From assembly GCF_000332275.1 (NCBI RefSeq), contig NZ_CM001776.1:2314789-2378788 (forward strand): 64,000 nt of DNA. Reading direction: 5' to 3'. The DNA comes from Synechococcus sp. PCC 7336. Lineage in GTDB: Bacteria; Cyanobacteriota; Cyanobacteriia; Thermostichales; PCC-7336. The first letter of the stretch is position 1; each line of letters begins with the position of its first letter. The position numbers and the translations under genes are program-made. A model generated the notes under the pieces. The model did no database searches, was not told the DNA's origin, and was given only the letters and a program-made list of their open reading frames with translations. Below are positions 25,678 through 35,378 of this stretch, piece after piece.

Positions 25678-28023
25678 ATGACACAATCCCCCGATCGCAA
25701 TCTCCCCCTCTGCCATCCCTGGAGCAGGATCTTGAAGGGAGCCAGTAGCCAATCTCTCAACCGCGTGCTGCCAGTCCTCAAGCATGCGGCCAATTATAGT
25801 TTTGCAGTCGCGTTACTGACGGCAGCCCACGGTTCTAAGTTTTACAACGAGCCCCGTTTGACGGCTGGAGAACTAGCCCCCGAAACGTTGGTGGCTCCAT
25901 TCGCCGCCGAGATTGTCGATCCAGAAGCCACGGCGGCATTAGAGGCGCAAATTCGGGCAGAGGCCACCCAATTTTTGCAGGTGGACCCTCGTGCCAATGC
26001 CCAAATGCAGGACAACCTAGCACGGCAATTGCAGATAGGGGAGGAATTGCGCCAGAGCGTAGGGCTGCCTCCCTATATTCCTCGCTCCTTGCTGTCGCTC
26101 GCCGCCCAGCAGTATTTCCAACAGCTGTTGCCGGAGGAGTGGGAAGCCTTGTTGGCGGCGATTGATGGCGCTGTAGTGGAGGAATTACCGACAGAGGCTC
26201 TGCTACCGGCCAGTGAGTTGGGGGGGCTGCGACAGGAGCTTTTGTCCCCCTCCAACGAGGGCAGCATCTCCTTTGCCGAGTTGGTGGCCAGAATTGAAGC
26301 AGCTCAGCAACGCTACCAATTGACGCGGGGACAATTGCAGGAGACTGGCTGGTCCCCCGACCTACTGCAGTGGAGCTCGGCAGAATGGACAGATGTGAAA
26401 CGAACCTTGCCCGAGGCTCTGCGACGGCTGCAGGCGATCGGTCTCGCGCAGGGGCTTCCACCAGACCTGCAGCGCGAGGGCATTGCCGCTCAATTAGAAT
26501 CTTTACCCGAATCGCTACGACCGGTGGCGATTCAGCTATTGGATAGTGTAGTGCAGCCGAACTTGCTAATTAATCGCCAGCTCACGCAAGAGCAGTTGCA
26601 GTCTCAGCTCGATCGCATGCAACCCGTGACGATCGCTGTGGAGCGCGGCAGCGATATCGTCATGAGAGGGGAACCGATCGACTCGACGCAATTTGCCATT
26701 TTGGACCATTACAACCTGACGCAGCGGCGCTTGAATGTGGGGGGCTTGCTGCAGGTGGGGGGCATGATGGCGGGGGCGATCGCCATTTTTGTGCCGTTGC
26801 AAAATTGGATTCGACCCACCCTGCGCAGCCGCGATCGCCTCCTGCTGCTACTACTGGCCAGTACCGTCGCCCCCACTGCCAGCATCTTCGGCGTGCAGTC
26901 GAGTGCATTACCGGCTGTCGGGTTGTTGGCGGGGAGTTTTTACGGCGGGCTCTTGGGCTTGTTAGTCCTGGGTGGAGCAGCGGCTTTGCTGCCCGTGGCG
27001 ACGGAGGTGACAGCAGTAACGCTGGGACCGGTCTTAGCGGGCAGCCTGTTGGCTTGTCTGGTGGCACCGCGCTTGCGATCGCGCGAGGATCTCGCCTTAT
27101 TAGGGGGAGGAGCAGCCTTAACCCAAGCGGCAACCTACGGCTTGCTGTCTCTAGCGACAGGCAATCCCTTTCAGGCAGTCCAAATGGCGATCGCGGGGGG
27201 TTCCGGTTTACTGTGGAGTGTGGCAGCTTTGGGGGCTAGCCCCAATCTCGAACTCTTATTCGATCTGGTCACCCCCATTCGTCTGGCGGAACTGGCCAAT
27301 CCCAACCGCCCCTTGCTGCGCCGCCTCGCGGACGAAGCTCCCGGCACCTTTCAACACACCCTCTTTGTGGCTTCGCTGGCCGAGCGGGCAGCCCAAAGAC
27401 TCAAGCTCAATGCCGAATTGGTGCGCACGGGCACCCTCTATCACGACATCGGCAAAATGCTGCGCGCCCAATACTTTATAGAAAACCTCAAGGGTGCCCC
27501 CAACCCCCACGAGGCGTTGAATAATCCCTATCGCAGCGCCGAAATCATTCGAGACCACGTGAGCGACGGTCTCAAGCTGGCCCGCCAATACCGCTTGCCC
27601 ACCGCCATCCGCGCCTTCATTCCCGAACACCAGGGCACGATCCGCATCGCCTACTTCTACCACCAGGCTCAAGTGGAATCCCCCAACAATCCGCCGGAGG
27701 AAGCCGCCTTTCGTTACGACGGCCCGATTCCCCAAACGCGCGAGACAGGGGTGGTGATGTTGGCAGATGCTTGCGAAGCGGCGTTGCGGAGCTTGCGCAA
27801 ACGCGAGGAAGGAGAGGAAGTCGTCTCGCCCGAGATGGCCAAACGGATGATTCTCAGTATCTTTCGCAATCGTTGGGAGGACGGCCAGCTCGTCGATAGT
27901 GGCTTGATGCGAAAAGACCTCGAAGCGATCGCCGAGGTCTTCTTACAAGTTTGGCAGGATTCTTCCCACGAGCGCATTCGCTATCCGCAGCCGCTGATGG
28001 TAGGAGCGGGCAGATCGGTATAG
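25678..28023 (+). CDS. 7TM-HD membrane phosphohydrolase (PgpH-type)
   Basis: 781 aa. An N-terminal helix is followed by a large extracytoplasmic 7TMR-HDED-type domain (to ~360), a cluster of about seven membrane helices (~361-530) and a cytosolic HD domain. The HD residues are seen in HTLFVASLAERAAQ (about 559) and YHDIGK (about 588), with PEHQGT downstream. The family includes PgpH, which hydrolyses cyclic di-AMP, a messenger in cyanobacterial osmotic and day-night physiology. GGAGG precedes the ATG. Confidence 0.92.
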   Translation: MTQSPDRNLPLCHPWSRILKGASSQSLNRVLPVLKHAANYSFAVALLTAAHGSKFYNEPRLTAGELAPETLVAPFAAEIVDPEATAALEAQIRAEATQFLQVDPRANAQMQDNLARQLQIGEELRQSVGLPPYIPRSLLSLAAQQYFQQLLPEEWEALLAAIDGAVVEELPTEALLPASELGGLRQELLSPSNEGSISFAELVARIEAAQQRYQLTRGQLQETGWSPDLLQWSSAEWTDVKRTLPEALRRLQAIGLAQGLPPDLQREGIAAQLESLPESLRPVAIQLLDSVVQPNLLINRQLTQEQLQSQLDRMQPVTIAVERGSDIVMRGEPIDSTQFAILDHYNLTQRRLNVGGLLQVGGMMAGAIAIFVPLQNWIRPTLRSRDRLLLLLLASTVAPTASIFGVQSSALPAVGLLAGSFYGGLLGLLVLGGAAALLPVATEVTAVTLGPVLAGSLLACLVAPRLRSREDLALLGGGAALTQAATYGLLSLATGNPFQAVQMAIAGGSGLLWSVAALGASPNLELLFDLVTPIRLAELANPNRPLLRRLADEAPGTFQHTLFVASLAERAAQRLKLNAELVRTGTLYHDIGKMLRAQYFIENLKGAPNPHEALNNPYRSAEIIRDHVSDGLKLARQYRLPTAIRAFIPEHQGTIRIAYFYHQAQVESPNNPPEEAAFRYDGPIPQTRETGVVMLADACEAALRSLRKREEGEEVVSPEMAKRMILSIFRNRWEDGQLVDSGLMRKDLEAIAEVFLQVWQDSSHERIRYPQPLMVGAGRSV

Positions 28024-28561
28024 AAAGCCTCTGTTGGGCAAACGTATTTTTCTAAAAATTCGAACCGAACAAGGGAGATTTCAGCAGAGCATTTAGCGAT
28101 CGCCTGGAATTGGAAACACGATAGATCGCGCAATCGAGTGTATCCTGCATAGCAGAGCTTCTACAGATGTAAGGTGATATAATCCGCACTTGTTAAACAA
28201 AGTCATGCTGTCTCCCAATCGGCGTTGCAAGCAGAGGATGCTCGGCAATATTGCAGATCGATATCGATCTGCGATCGCACCAATAAATAGAGTGCTCCAG
28301 TAGCGCGAACGCCTCCCAAGTATAAACTTAACCAAGTCTGGTTTTAAGGGGCAGTTGAGGTATCCAAACTATTTTTAGGTTTAATTACGTTTTGATATCC
28401 ACTTGGCATCTAATGCTAGAATCCCTAAGACTTACTAAGGCTAGAGACTCTTTTCATTCCATTCAATCATCGCGGTCTTAGCCAAGGAGCCAGCCCATTT
28501 ACGTGTAGTTTTTTCTGCAGACTATCAAGAAAATTGCACAAGCTTTGATTTGGAGTCCTCG
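28024..28561. other. Gene-free region upstream of the EF-hand iron-sulfur protein
   Basis: About 540 bp with no credible gene on either strand. It should contain the promoter of the downstream gene. I saw no recognisable operator or riboswitch. Confidence 0.5.
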
Positions 28562-30754
28562 ATGTTTTCAAATGTTCCTGAAAAACAGATGCATCGCGTT
28601 CGATGGGTGCTAACCATTGCCTGGATCGTTCTGATCGTCTCCCTTTTCTACGATCCCATCTCCCCTTGGCTGACCGATCCTTCCAATGCGGCTAGTCCCT
28701 TACGTCTCTACTTAAGCGATCCATCAAATCCTACTAGCCCCTTGAGAATCGATCCCGATATCTGCGTTCGGGTGCAGGGAGCATGCCTCGAAGAGAGTCC
28801 TTATGCCTTGGGCGCACCAATTTTTTGGGGAATGGTTATTCCCACCGCTGTATTTATTTTATTGGTGTTCGGTCACGATCTGTGGCGACGGATTTGTCCG
28901 CTATCGTTTTTGTCTCAGATTCCGCGAGCTTTAGGCTGGGAGCGCAAACGCAAACGGGTAAATGAGAAAACAGGAAAAGTGCGGTATGAATTGGTTAAAG
29001 TAGCTAAAGATTCTTGGCTGGCCAAGAATCACTTTTACCTTCAACTTGGGCTTTTCTTCATCGGACTTTCAAGTCGAATTCTGTTCGTTAATTCCGATCG
29101 GATTGTCTTGGGCGTCTTTCTCATTGGGACTATCTTGGCTGCGATCTCAGTTGGTTTTCTATATGGCGGTAAATCCTGGTGCCAGTATTTTTGTCCGATG
29201 GCTCCGGTACAAAGAATTTACGCCGAACCCAGAGCGATTCTTAACAGCACCGCTCACGCTGGCGATCGCCAACTGGTAACCCAATCGATGTGCCGTACCG
29301 TAGCGAAAGATGGCAAAGAACTCAGCGATTGCGTGGCCTGTAAAAGTCCCTGTATCGACATTGATGCCGAGCGATTGTATTGGGAGAGCGTGACCGAGCC
29401 CAAACAGCAGTGGCTCTACTACGGCTATACGGGGGTTGCGGTTGGATATTTCATTTATTACTATCTCTACTCCGGCAGTTGGGAATATTACTTCTCGGGT
29501 GCGTGGGCGCACGAAGCCGATCAACTGGGTAGTCTTTTCGATGCAGGATTTTATTTGTTCGGCACCCCGATTGGCATTCCAAAACTGATTGCAGTTCCGA
29601 TTACCCTAGCTATTTTCACAGTGGGTGGATACCTGCTCGGCCGCACTTTAGAACAGCGCTTCAAGGTCTTTTATCTCCGACAGAAGAAATCTGTCGACAA
29701 GGGACTCATTCGTCACCGGGTTTTCTCTCTATCGACATTTTTTATTTTCAACTTCTTCTTTGTTTTTGCCGGTCGAAATTTTGTCCGTCTCTTTCCAGAT
29801 CCACTGCGGCTTTTCTTTCCGCTGCTAATTGTTTTCTGCAGTGCTGTGTGGCTGCATCGCACCTGGCCCAGAAGCCGCACTACCTACCAGAGGGAAGGCT
29901 TTGCCTCTCGACTGCGCAAACAGCTCAAGAAACTCGATCTCGATATTTCTCGATTTTTGGAAGGACGCACCCTCAACAGCCTCAATGCTGATGAAGTGTA
30001 CGTTCTAGCCAAGGTTCTGCCGGGATTTTCTCAAGAAAAACGCCTGCAAGCTTATAAGGGGGTTTTACGAGACTCGCTTGAAGAAGGCTATGCTAAGCCC
30101 GATAGTAGTTTGGAAACTTTCCAGCAACTGCGCCAGGAATTGCAAATTTCCGATCGCGATCACGAAACAGTCCTGCAACAGCTAGAGGCCGAGCTCCCCG
30201 ATCTGTTCAATCCGAACAAGCCTCACGAGTGGGAAAACCTGTTGCGTTTGGAAAGTTATCGAGAAGCGCTATTGGAAATCATTTTGGAGTCTTGGAAAGC
30301 CAATTCAGATCGATCGCATATTGGCGATCTATTGCGCGCCTTTTCGAGTAGCAGTTCTAATGTCTCTCTGGAAGAAATTGTGCGAGGCTTGCCTGAATCC
30401 GATCTGGCAACCATCAGTACCATTCGTCAGGAATACGGTATTAGTTCGGATGACGAAACAGATGCCCTCAAACTGACAAACCCAGACGAGCTATGGCATT
30501 TATTGGCTGGCACCATTGGGATTTCGGGTGTTTTAGAGTCCGAGCAAAATGCCATTCTGGAAAAAGTGTTTCAACAAATCGACGCCGATCGCTCGGGCGA
30601 TATCTCTCTCCCAGAGCTAATGGCATACATCAAGACCCTAGATCCAGACTGTACCGAAGCTCAAATTCGCGAAATGGTGGAGATGGCAGATGAGAACTCT
30701 GACAACAAAATTAGTTATGACGAGTTTTGTGCCACGATCGTCTGTCGGATCTAA
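28562..30754 (+). CDS. Polytopic membrane iron-sulfur protein with C-terminal EF-hands
   Basis: 730 aa from an ATG with GGAG 6 nt upstream. Several membrane helices (first at about 15-35) frame cysteine motifs like those of the NapH/CcoG/NosR ferredoxin-type membrane proteins: RICPLSFLS, WCQYFCPMAPVQ (Cys ~206 and ~210), then C-x12-C-x2-C-x3-C (CRT...CVACKSPC, ~243-263). Helices continue to ~430. A soluble helical region follows and ends in two EF-hands: DADRSGDISLPE (about 673-684) and DENSDNKISYDE (about 709-720). This suggests a calcium-gated electron-transfer membrane protein, similar in logic to EF-hand NADPH oxidases. Redox partners are unknown. Confidence 0.85.
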   Translation: MFSNVPEKQMHRVRWVLTIAWIVLIVSLFYDPISPWLTDPSNAASPLRLYLSDPSNPTSPLRIDPDICVRVQGACLEESPYALGAPIFWGMVIPTAVFILLVFGHDLWRRICPLSFLSQIPRALGWERKRKRVNEKTGKVRYELVKVAKDSWLAKNHFYLQLGLFFIGLSSRILFVNSDRIVLGVFLIGTILAAISVGFLYGGKSWCQYFCPMAPVQRIYAEPRAILNSTAHAGDRQLVTQSMCRTVAKDGKELSDCVACKSPCIDIDAERLYWESVTEPKQQWLYYGYTGVAVGYFIYYYLYSGSWEYYFSGAWAHEADQLGSLFDAGFYLFGTPIGIPKLIAVPITLAIFTVGGYLLGRTLEQRFKVFYLRQKKSVDKGLIRHRVFSLSTFFIFNFFFVFAGRNFVRLFPDPLRLFFPLLIVFCSAVWLHRTWPRSRTTYQREGFASRLRKQLKKLDLDISRFLEGRTLNSLNADEVYVLAKVLPGFSQEKRLQAYKGVLRDSLEEGYAKPDSSLETFQQLRQELQISDRDHETVLQQLEAELPDLFNPNKPHEWENLLRLESYREALLEIILESWKANSDRSHIGDLLRAFSSSSSNVSLEEIVRGLPESDLATISTIRQEYGISSDDETDALKLTNPDELWHLLAGTIGISGVLESEQNAILEKVFQQIDADRSGDISLPELMAYIKTLDPDCTEAQIREMVEMADENSDNKISYDEFCATIVCRI

Positions 30755-30835
30755 CGGGCACTCTTCTCGGTACCGGACGCATCCCCAGATTGTGCCTGCG
30801 CTTTCGCAATTCAAGCGCGATCGCCGTTTGGGGAT

Positions 30836-30937
30836 GTAAACCGAGTCTAGTTTGAAACCCGTAGTTTTGAGTTCTTCCTACTAGCGCTGCCGCTCGCTGC
30901 ATTCGCCCCCTAAATCCCCCATTCTGGGGGACTTGAG
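30836..30937. repeat. Dispersed repeat family R2, copy 1
   Basis: About 100 bp that matches 43138-43250 in the opposite orientation. Shared blocks include TCTAGT.TGAAAC.CGT, CGCTGCATT.GCCCCCTA and a GGGGG/CCCCC hairpin around 30917-30932. It lies between two genes and encodes nothing. Confidence 0.7.
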
Positions 30938-31046
30938 TGCAATGTCTGAAAACTCCAGATCCCAACATGGACGAGGTTTAGATCGCTACAAGAACCCAGG
31001 GTGGTGAAAACAATAGGGCTCGCTCGGGTTCAGTTCAGTTGGTTTT

Positions 31047-32780
31047 CTACACCAAAATTCCCTCTTGCCACTGGCGGACTGAATTCATCCAGATAATCCG
31101 ATCGCACGCTCGCAATTCCTCCACCGCGATCGCACGCTCGTGCAGCTTGCCCCGTTGGAGTAAGTGCTGCCGAAATGTCCCCGCCAAGAGACCGCACTCC
31201 ACAGGTGGGGTAAACCATTCTCCATCCAGCTCGATCGCAAGATTCCCCCAACAGGCTTCCGTTACCTGATTGCGCTCGTTCCACAGCACCACATCGTCAC
31301 CATCGGGATGGGCGGCAAGGGCTGACTCGTAGACTTCGCGATGGCTGGTTTTGTGGAACAAAAAGAGATTGCTCGAATCAATCGGACGATCGGCCAGTTT
31401 CAAGCGGATTGCTGCAGGCATTTCTGGGGCAACGATCGCCGCAAATGTATGACCGATCGACCCTTTGCGATCGACTAAAATCCGCACCTTGTGGGGCTGA
31501 GGGGACAACTGTACGGCAATCTTCTCTAACTCGCACTCCACATCGGCGATGGCGAGCGGGATCTGGAAATAGCGGGCAGACCGTTCCAGCCTGAAAAGGT
31601 GCTCGGCTAACAAGAAATATCCCGCCGGGGGCTGCCATAACAGCGTTTCCAGCAACGAAAACTCTGGCAACCGGTAGGTCAACACCCGCGACTTTTCCAC
31701 ACATTCGGCATATTCGCGATCGCTGGTGGAGTCCCAGACCACGCCACTACCGACGCCATACTCCGCCTCTCCCGCAGCCTTATCCACCACCACCGTCCGA
31801 ATCGCCACATTAAATTGGGCCGCCCCGTCCGGTCGAATCAGCCCCAGGCAACCGGTGTAAAGCTTGCGCGGCGAGGTTTCCAAAGCGGCGATCGCCTCCA
31901 TTGTGCGGGCTTTCGGCGCTCCGGTAATCGAAGCACAGGGGAACAGCGCTCGCATCGTGTCGGTCAGCGAGGTTCGCGCCATTGCCGTCACGGTCGAAGT
32001 CATTTGGTGAATGCTGGGATACTGTTCCACCTCAAACATCTGGGGCACCTTCACTGTTCCCAGCTCGGCAATGCGCCCGATATCGTTGCGGATCATGTCC
32101 ACAATCATCAAATTTTCGGCTCGATCTTTTGGGGATCGCTGCAGCCACCCTCGGTTCGCGGCATCCTCTGCCAGCGTTCGACCCCGTGCTGCTGTGCCTT
32201 TCATCGGGCGCAACTCCACCCGATCGCCTAGTTTGCGGAAAAACAGCTCGGGAGAGGCGGAGCAGATGGCAAACTCGTCGGTTTCGAAGTAGGCACAATA
32301 GGGGGTGGATTGGGCTTGCACCAAATCGAGGAACAGCGGCCAAGCGCTCCCTTGAAAGTGCGATCGCAACCGGAAGGTGAAATTGACTTGATAGGTTTCG
32401 CCGCAGGCAATCTGGGTTTTGATGCGGGCGATCGCCGAGCGATAGTCCTCTAGCGAAATATCGGGTTTCCAATTCGTCAGATGGTAGCGCTCCTCCGATC
32501 GCTCGGGAAGCTGAACGGTTTCGATCGCATCGAATAGAGCAAAATACAGCAGCGGAAAATTCCTTGAGGGCTGCGTTTGCAAGACCGAATCGAAGGCGGG
32601 AGATGCTTCGTAACTAATAAAACCGACGGCATGCCATTGCTGCTGAGACACCAAGGTTTCCACCTGCTCCAGCGCAGGCAGCACATCATCGAGGCAATCG
32701 GCCCGAATAACTTGGCAAGGGCGATCGCAGCGCAGCCAGCGATCGCCTGTAAAGTCTCGAATGACAGTCTTGACGGCCAT
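31047..32780 (-). CDS. pabB: Fused aminodeoxychorismate synthase component I / aminodeoxychorismate lyase (PabB-PabC)
   Basis: About 577 aa catalysing two steps of p-aminobenzoate synthesis for folate. Residues ~1-365 are PabB, the chorismate-binding domain: GETYQVNFTFRL, RPMKGTAARGR (catalytic Lys), ENLMIVDMIRNDIGR, ASITGAPKARTMEAI, GVGSGVVWDS. Residues ~370-577 are the class-IV PLP-dependent lyase: HKTSHREVYESAL (likely PLP Lys) and a substrate-binding LAGTFRQHLL. The amidotransferase PabA must be encoded elsewhere. ATG 32780 (MAVKTVIRDF) is preferred over a TTG 12 codons upstream. Confidence 0.93.
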   Translation of the reverse strand: MAVKTVIRDFTGDRWLRCDRPCQVIRADCLDDVLPALEQVETLVSQQQWHAVGFISYEASPAFDSVLQTQPSRNFPLLYFALFDAIETVQLPERSEERYHLTNWKPDISLEDYRSAIARIKTQIACGETYQVNFTFRLRSHFQGSAWPLFLDLVQAQSTPYCAYFETDEFAICSASPELFFRKLGDRVELRPMKGTAARGRTLAEDAANRGWLQRSPKDRAENLMIVDMIRNDIGRIAELGTVKVPQMFEVEQYPSIHQMTSTVTAMARTSLTDTMRALFPCASITGAPKARTMEAIAALETSPRKLYTGCLGLIRPDGAAQFNVAIRTVVVDKAAGEAEYGVGSGVVWDSTSDREYAECVEKSRVLTYRLPEFSLLETLLWQPPAGYFLLAEHLFRLERSARYFQIPLAIADVECELEKIAVQLSPQPHKVRILVDRKGSIGHTFAAIVAPEMPAAIRLKLADRPIDSSNLFLFHKTSHREVYESALAAHPDGDDVVLWNERNQVTEACWGNLAIELDGEWFTPPVECGLLAGTFRQHLLQRGKLHERAIAVEELRACDRIIWMNSVRQWQEGILV

Positions 32781-32828
32781 ATCATTTTCGCCAATCTGAA
32801 AAACTTCAGCTTTCAACGCAGACGCGGT

Positions 32829-33722
32829 TTAGTGCATCTGTTGAGGCGTACGATTATATTTTGCTGCTAACTGATTGGTCTCCACGAATTCCCGCTCCTG
32901 TAGCATCTGATTTCCCACCTCCAACAGGCGGGCTAAATGAAAATCGATCTGGGCAAAACTCGGCAGCGCCTCTGTGCTATTCACCACCCGCGACGAGATT
33001 TTTTCAATGCCGACCTGCTGAATCAAACTCAACACTTGCTCGTCATAAAGACGCGATCGCAAGGCGCTAAAAAAGTCGATCGAACAATCGGCAAACGTTT
33101 CCACTAACTTCTTGACATCGCCGGAGGATAAACCATCCGCCTCAAAGATCCCAGTGGCTACCCCGACCCGTTCTGCCAAGGTCGGCTGCCAATAAAACTT
33201 TTCCATCCGCCCATCCCGCAATAGCGGATCGTACAGGGTTGAAAAGTCATTGCCCGTCACAATGACGGGCACCCGCCGGATCTTCTCTTCGTTGTAGCTG
33301 CCCGGTAACTGCACGTCAGTGGGATTGTCGGCAATATTCATCAGCGTGCCGTTAACCAACTGAGTATTGACGGTATATTGCGTTGTTTGATTCATCCGAC
33401 CGGCCCCCGCATCCAGATCGTTAATCATCAACACGCACATTCGCCCCCGCACCTTAACTCGCTCTGACGCCTCCCGATAGCGCAGCCGAATCAGTCGCAC
33501 TGGGTCCCCCGCATCGGGACTCTCCAGCTCTCCAGACGACATCCGAATCGGCTCGATGCCCATCTTGCGAAACACCAATTCGCATTGAAACGACTTGCCC
33601 TCCCCCTTAGGACCGTGGATGCCGAGAATGAGGGGAACTTGAATGCCGGGGATATCGAGGAAGTTTTTGGTGATGTGAACGGAAATGCGATCGAGAAAGC
33701 GAGGAGCGATGTAGAAACTCAT
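32829..33722 (-). CDS. rca: Rubisco activase homologue without SSUL domain
   Basis: 297-aa AAA+ ATPase, expected to be hexameric, that releases inhibitory sugar phosphates from Rubisco. Walker A GIHGPKGEGKS (34-44) and FQCELVFRKMGIEPIRMSSGELES are near-identical in style to plant and cyanobacterial Rca. Walker B is MCVLMINDLDAG and sensor 1 is VPVIVTGNDFSTLYDPLLRDGRMEKFYW. Many cyanobacterial Rca proteins carry a C-terminal small-subunit-like (SSUL) domain that targets carboxysomes. This one stops after the AAA core (ATP domain plus helical lid), so recruitment must differ. Confidence 0.93.
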   Translation of the reverse strand: MSFYIAPRFLDRISVHITKNFLDIPGIQVPLILGIHGPKGEGKSFQCELVFRKMGIEPIRMSSGELESPDAGDPVRLIRLRYREASERVKVRGRMCVLMINDLDAGAGRMNQTTQYTVNTQLVNGTLMNIADNPTDVQLPGSYNEEKIRRVPVIVTGNDFSTLYDPLLRDGRMEKFYWQPTLAERVGVATGIFEADGLSSGDVKKLVETFADCSIDFFSALRSRLYDEQVLSLIQQVGIEKISSRVVNSTEALPSFAQIDFHLARLLEVGNQMLQEREFVETNQLAAKYNRTPQQMH

Positions 33723-33799
33723 ATCAATGCCAAAATCCGACCCCAGTATACAGATGGGAGCCTGTGGAATAGAAAGCCACCCCTCACCTCAAGAGTAAA

Positions 33800-33823
33800 G
33801 GCTTACCCCTGTTGGAGTAAGCC
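33800..33823. other. Hairpin between rca and a small gene
   Basis: GGCTTAC pairs with GTAAGCC across a 10-nt loop. There is no T-run on either strand. It may be an inefficient terminator or a processing site for the upstream 66-aa gene. Confidence 0.35.
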
Positions 33824-33874
33824 CACTTCTGAACGCTAATGTGATGATTTGCGTTAGAACGCCAGAGTTATTGG

Positions 33875-34075
33875 CTAGCTCATGGTTGCATGGCTGCGCT
33901 CGTAGTTCGTCCGAAAGGTGGGTTGAACTTTACCTTGAATGTGGCCCCAGTAGTCCACTCGATCGGCACTGATACCGACATGAGCGGCAGAGCGGGTCAA
34001 TAAAGACTGCTGGCGCTGCTTAAGGCGCGTACGATTTAACATTATTAGGCGACGTGCTTCTGAAGAAACGGTCAT
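33875..34075 (-). CDS. Small basic protein of unknown function (66 aa)
   Basis: The ATG at 34075 is chosen because GGAGG lies 5 nt upstream, a strong site. The protein is rich in Arg and Ser (SSEARRLIMLNRTRLKQRQQ), with a conserved-looking VDYWGHIQGKVQPTFRTNYE end. It has no membrane segment or signal. I do not recognise it. It lies upstream of rca on the same strand. Confidence 0.7.
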   Translation of the reverse strand: MTVSSEARRLIMLNRTRLKQRQQSLLTRSAAHVGISADRVDYWGHIQGKVQPTFRTNYERSHATMS

Positions 34076-34307
34076 GGAAACCTCCAAGCGATGGAATAAC
34101 TAGCTGACGTCCTTACAGTTCCCATACTAGAACAAAATCTTAAAAAGTAGCAAGTGCTACAAAATACATTCTTATGTCATGGAATATTGATGTACGATCT
34201 GAGAGATTTTTCAGCTCTGAATGCCTAATCGCTGACAATATCGATAGAGCGATCGGTCTCGCGAGCAGAGGGTTTAAGATCGACTCGCCCCCACTGCGCG
34301 CACTGGT

Positions 34308-34934
34308 GTGAATACCCCATCCCATTTCCTGATTGGCGCGGCAGTTGCCCGCTGCTCCCGCTATCCCGTTGTCACCAGTGCATTTCTGCTGGGATCGATC
34401 GCCCCTGACATCCCGCTGTATCTACTTTCGATCGGCGGCTGGGTTTACTACCGCCACTTCCAGGGACTGACCGATCGAGCAGCGTTTCAGCTGATGTTTG
34501 ACGAGCACTTTTTTCGCGACCCCGTCTGGATTGCCCTTCATAACATTTTACACTCGCCCTTGGTGTTGGCGATCGCGATCGCCATCCTCTGGTCGTCCCG
34601 CCGCGCCATCGGCTCCCTCCAGCGCTGGGGATTGCACTTTTTTCTATCCTGCTCGATCCACACCGCCCTCGACATTCTCACCCACGTCAATGACGGGCCA
34701 CTGCTGCTTTTCCCCCTCAATTGGAGTTTGCGCTTTGAAAGTCCGATTAGCTATTGGGACCACCGCTATTTCGGGCGGGAGTTTACCGTTTTTGAGATTG
34801 TGCTCGACTTGCTGTTGATCGTATTGCTGTTCATTTTGCCGAAGTTACGAGGCTGGTTGGGAACTGAGGGAGGGCGATCGGCTCAACCTGCTACCTCAAT
34901 GCTTGAATCTGAGGCATCCCCTCCGTCAGACTGA
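34308..34934 (+). CDS. Membrane-bound YdjM/DUF457-like metal-dependent hydrolase-type protein
   Basis: 208 aa from a GTG start (MNTPSHFLIGAAVARCSRYP). The opening TPSHFLIGAA, the IAPDIPLYLLSIGG helix and HTALDILTHVNDGP, with His and Asp in membrane-embedded positions, are the pattern of the DUF457/YdjM family of integral-membrane putative metal-dependent hydrolases. At least four hydrophobic segments are visible. The substrate is unknown. Confidence 0.75.
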   Translation: MNTPSHFLIGAAVARCSRYPVVTSAFLLGSIAPDIPLYLLSIGGWVYYRHFQGLTDRAAFQLMFDEHFFRDPVWIALHNILHSPLVLAIAIAILWSSRRAIGSLQRWGLHFFLSCSIHTALDILTHVNDGPLLLFPLNWSLRFESPISYWDHRYFGREFTVFEIVLDLLLIVLLFILPKLRGWLGTEGGRSAQPATSMLESEASPPSD

Positions 34935-34963
34935 CAGTGTTGGGTTGTTGAGGCACTGCCGCT

Positions 34964-35200
34964 ATGGATAATGCTGCCATCGAAGCGATGCTGGATGCGT
35001 ATTTCACTCATCTTTCGGCCATGCAGCCGGGGGACTGGATTGAAGTGTTTGCTGAGGACGCTGTCCTGCGCGATCCGGTAAACACCCGCTCCACAGGTAA
35101 AACTGCCATGTTTCACGGAGCCAGCTATGCCCTTCGCAAACCGGTCGCGTTAACTTCCCTATCCGTTCGATCGGGAACTTTTTTCGGAGGCTCGGCTTAG
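34964..35200 (+). pseudogene. Truncated SnoaL/NTF2-like protein
   Basis: The first ~48 residues (MDNAAIEAMLDAYFTHLSAM.. then WIEVFAEDAVLRDPV) look like the start of a SnoaL-like NTF2-fold protein, usually 120-140 aa. After GKTAMFHGAS the similarity ends and the frame runs through unlike sequence to a stop at 78 aa. It is probably a decayed or recombined gene, though a functional short form cannot be excluded. Confidence 0.55.
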
Positions 35201-35308
35201 TTGTAAAATCGTTACAATTTAGCAACTTCTTGTTTAGTAAATCCCCGCACAAACTGTTTGACTTAACAAATTCACTGTCTTGAAGTTCACTTATTCATTC
35301 ACTTTTTG

Positions 35309-35341
35309 AGGTATGACCCTGCGTCAGGTCATACCTTTTTT
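35309..35341 (+). terminator. Rho-independent terminator
   Basis: AGGTATGACC pairs perfectly with GGTCATACCT (10 bp, 8-nt loop), followed by a run of T's. It is oriented for plus-strand transcription, about 110 bp after the truncated gene. Confidence 0.9.
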
Positions 35342-35378
35342 CTGTTTGACAGAGATGGGTACCGCCAAGCCAAACCCG

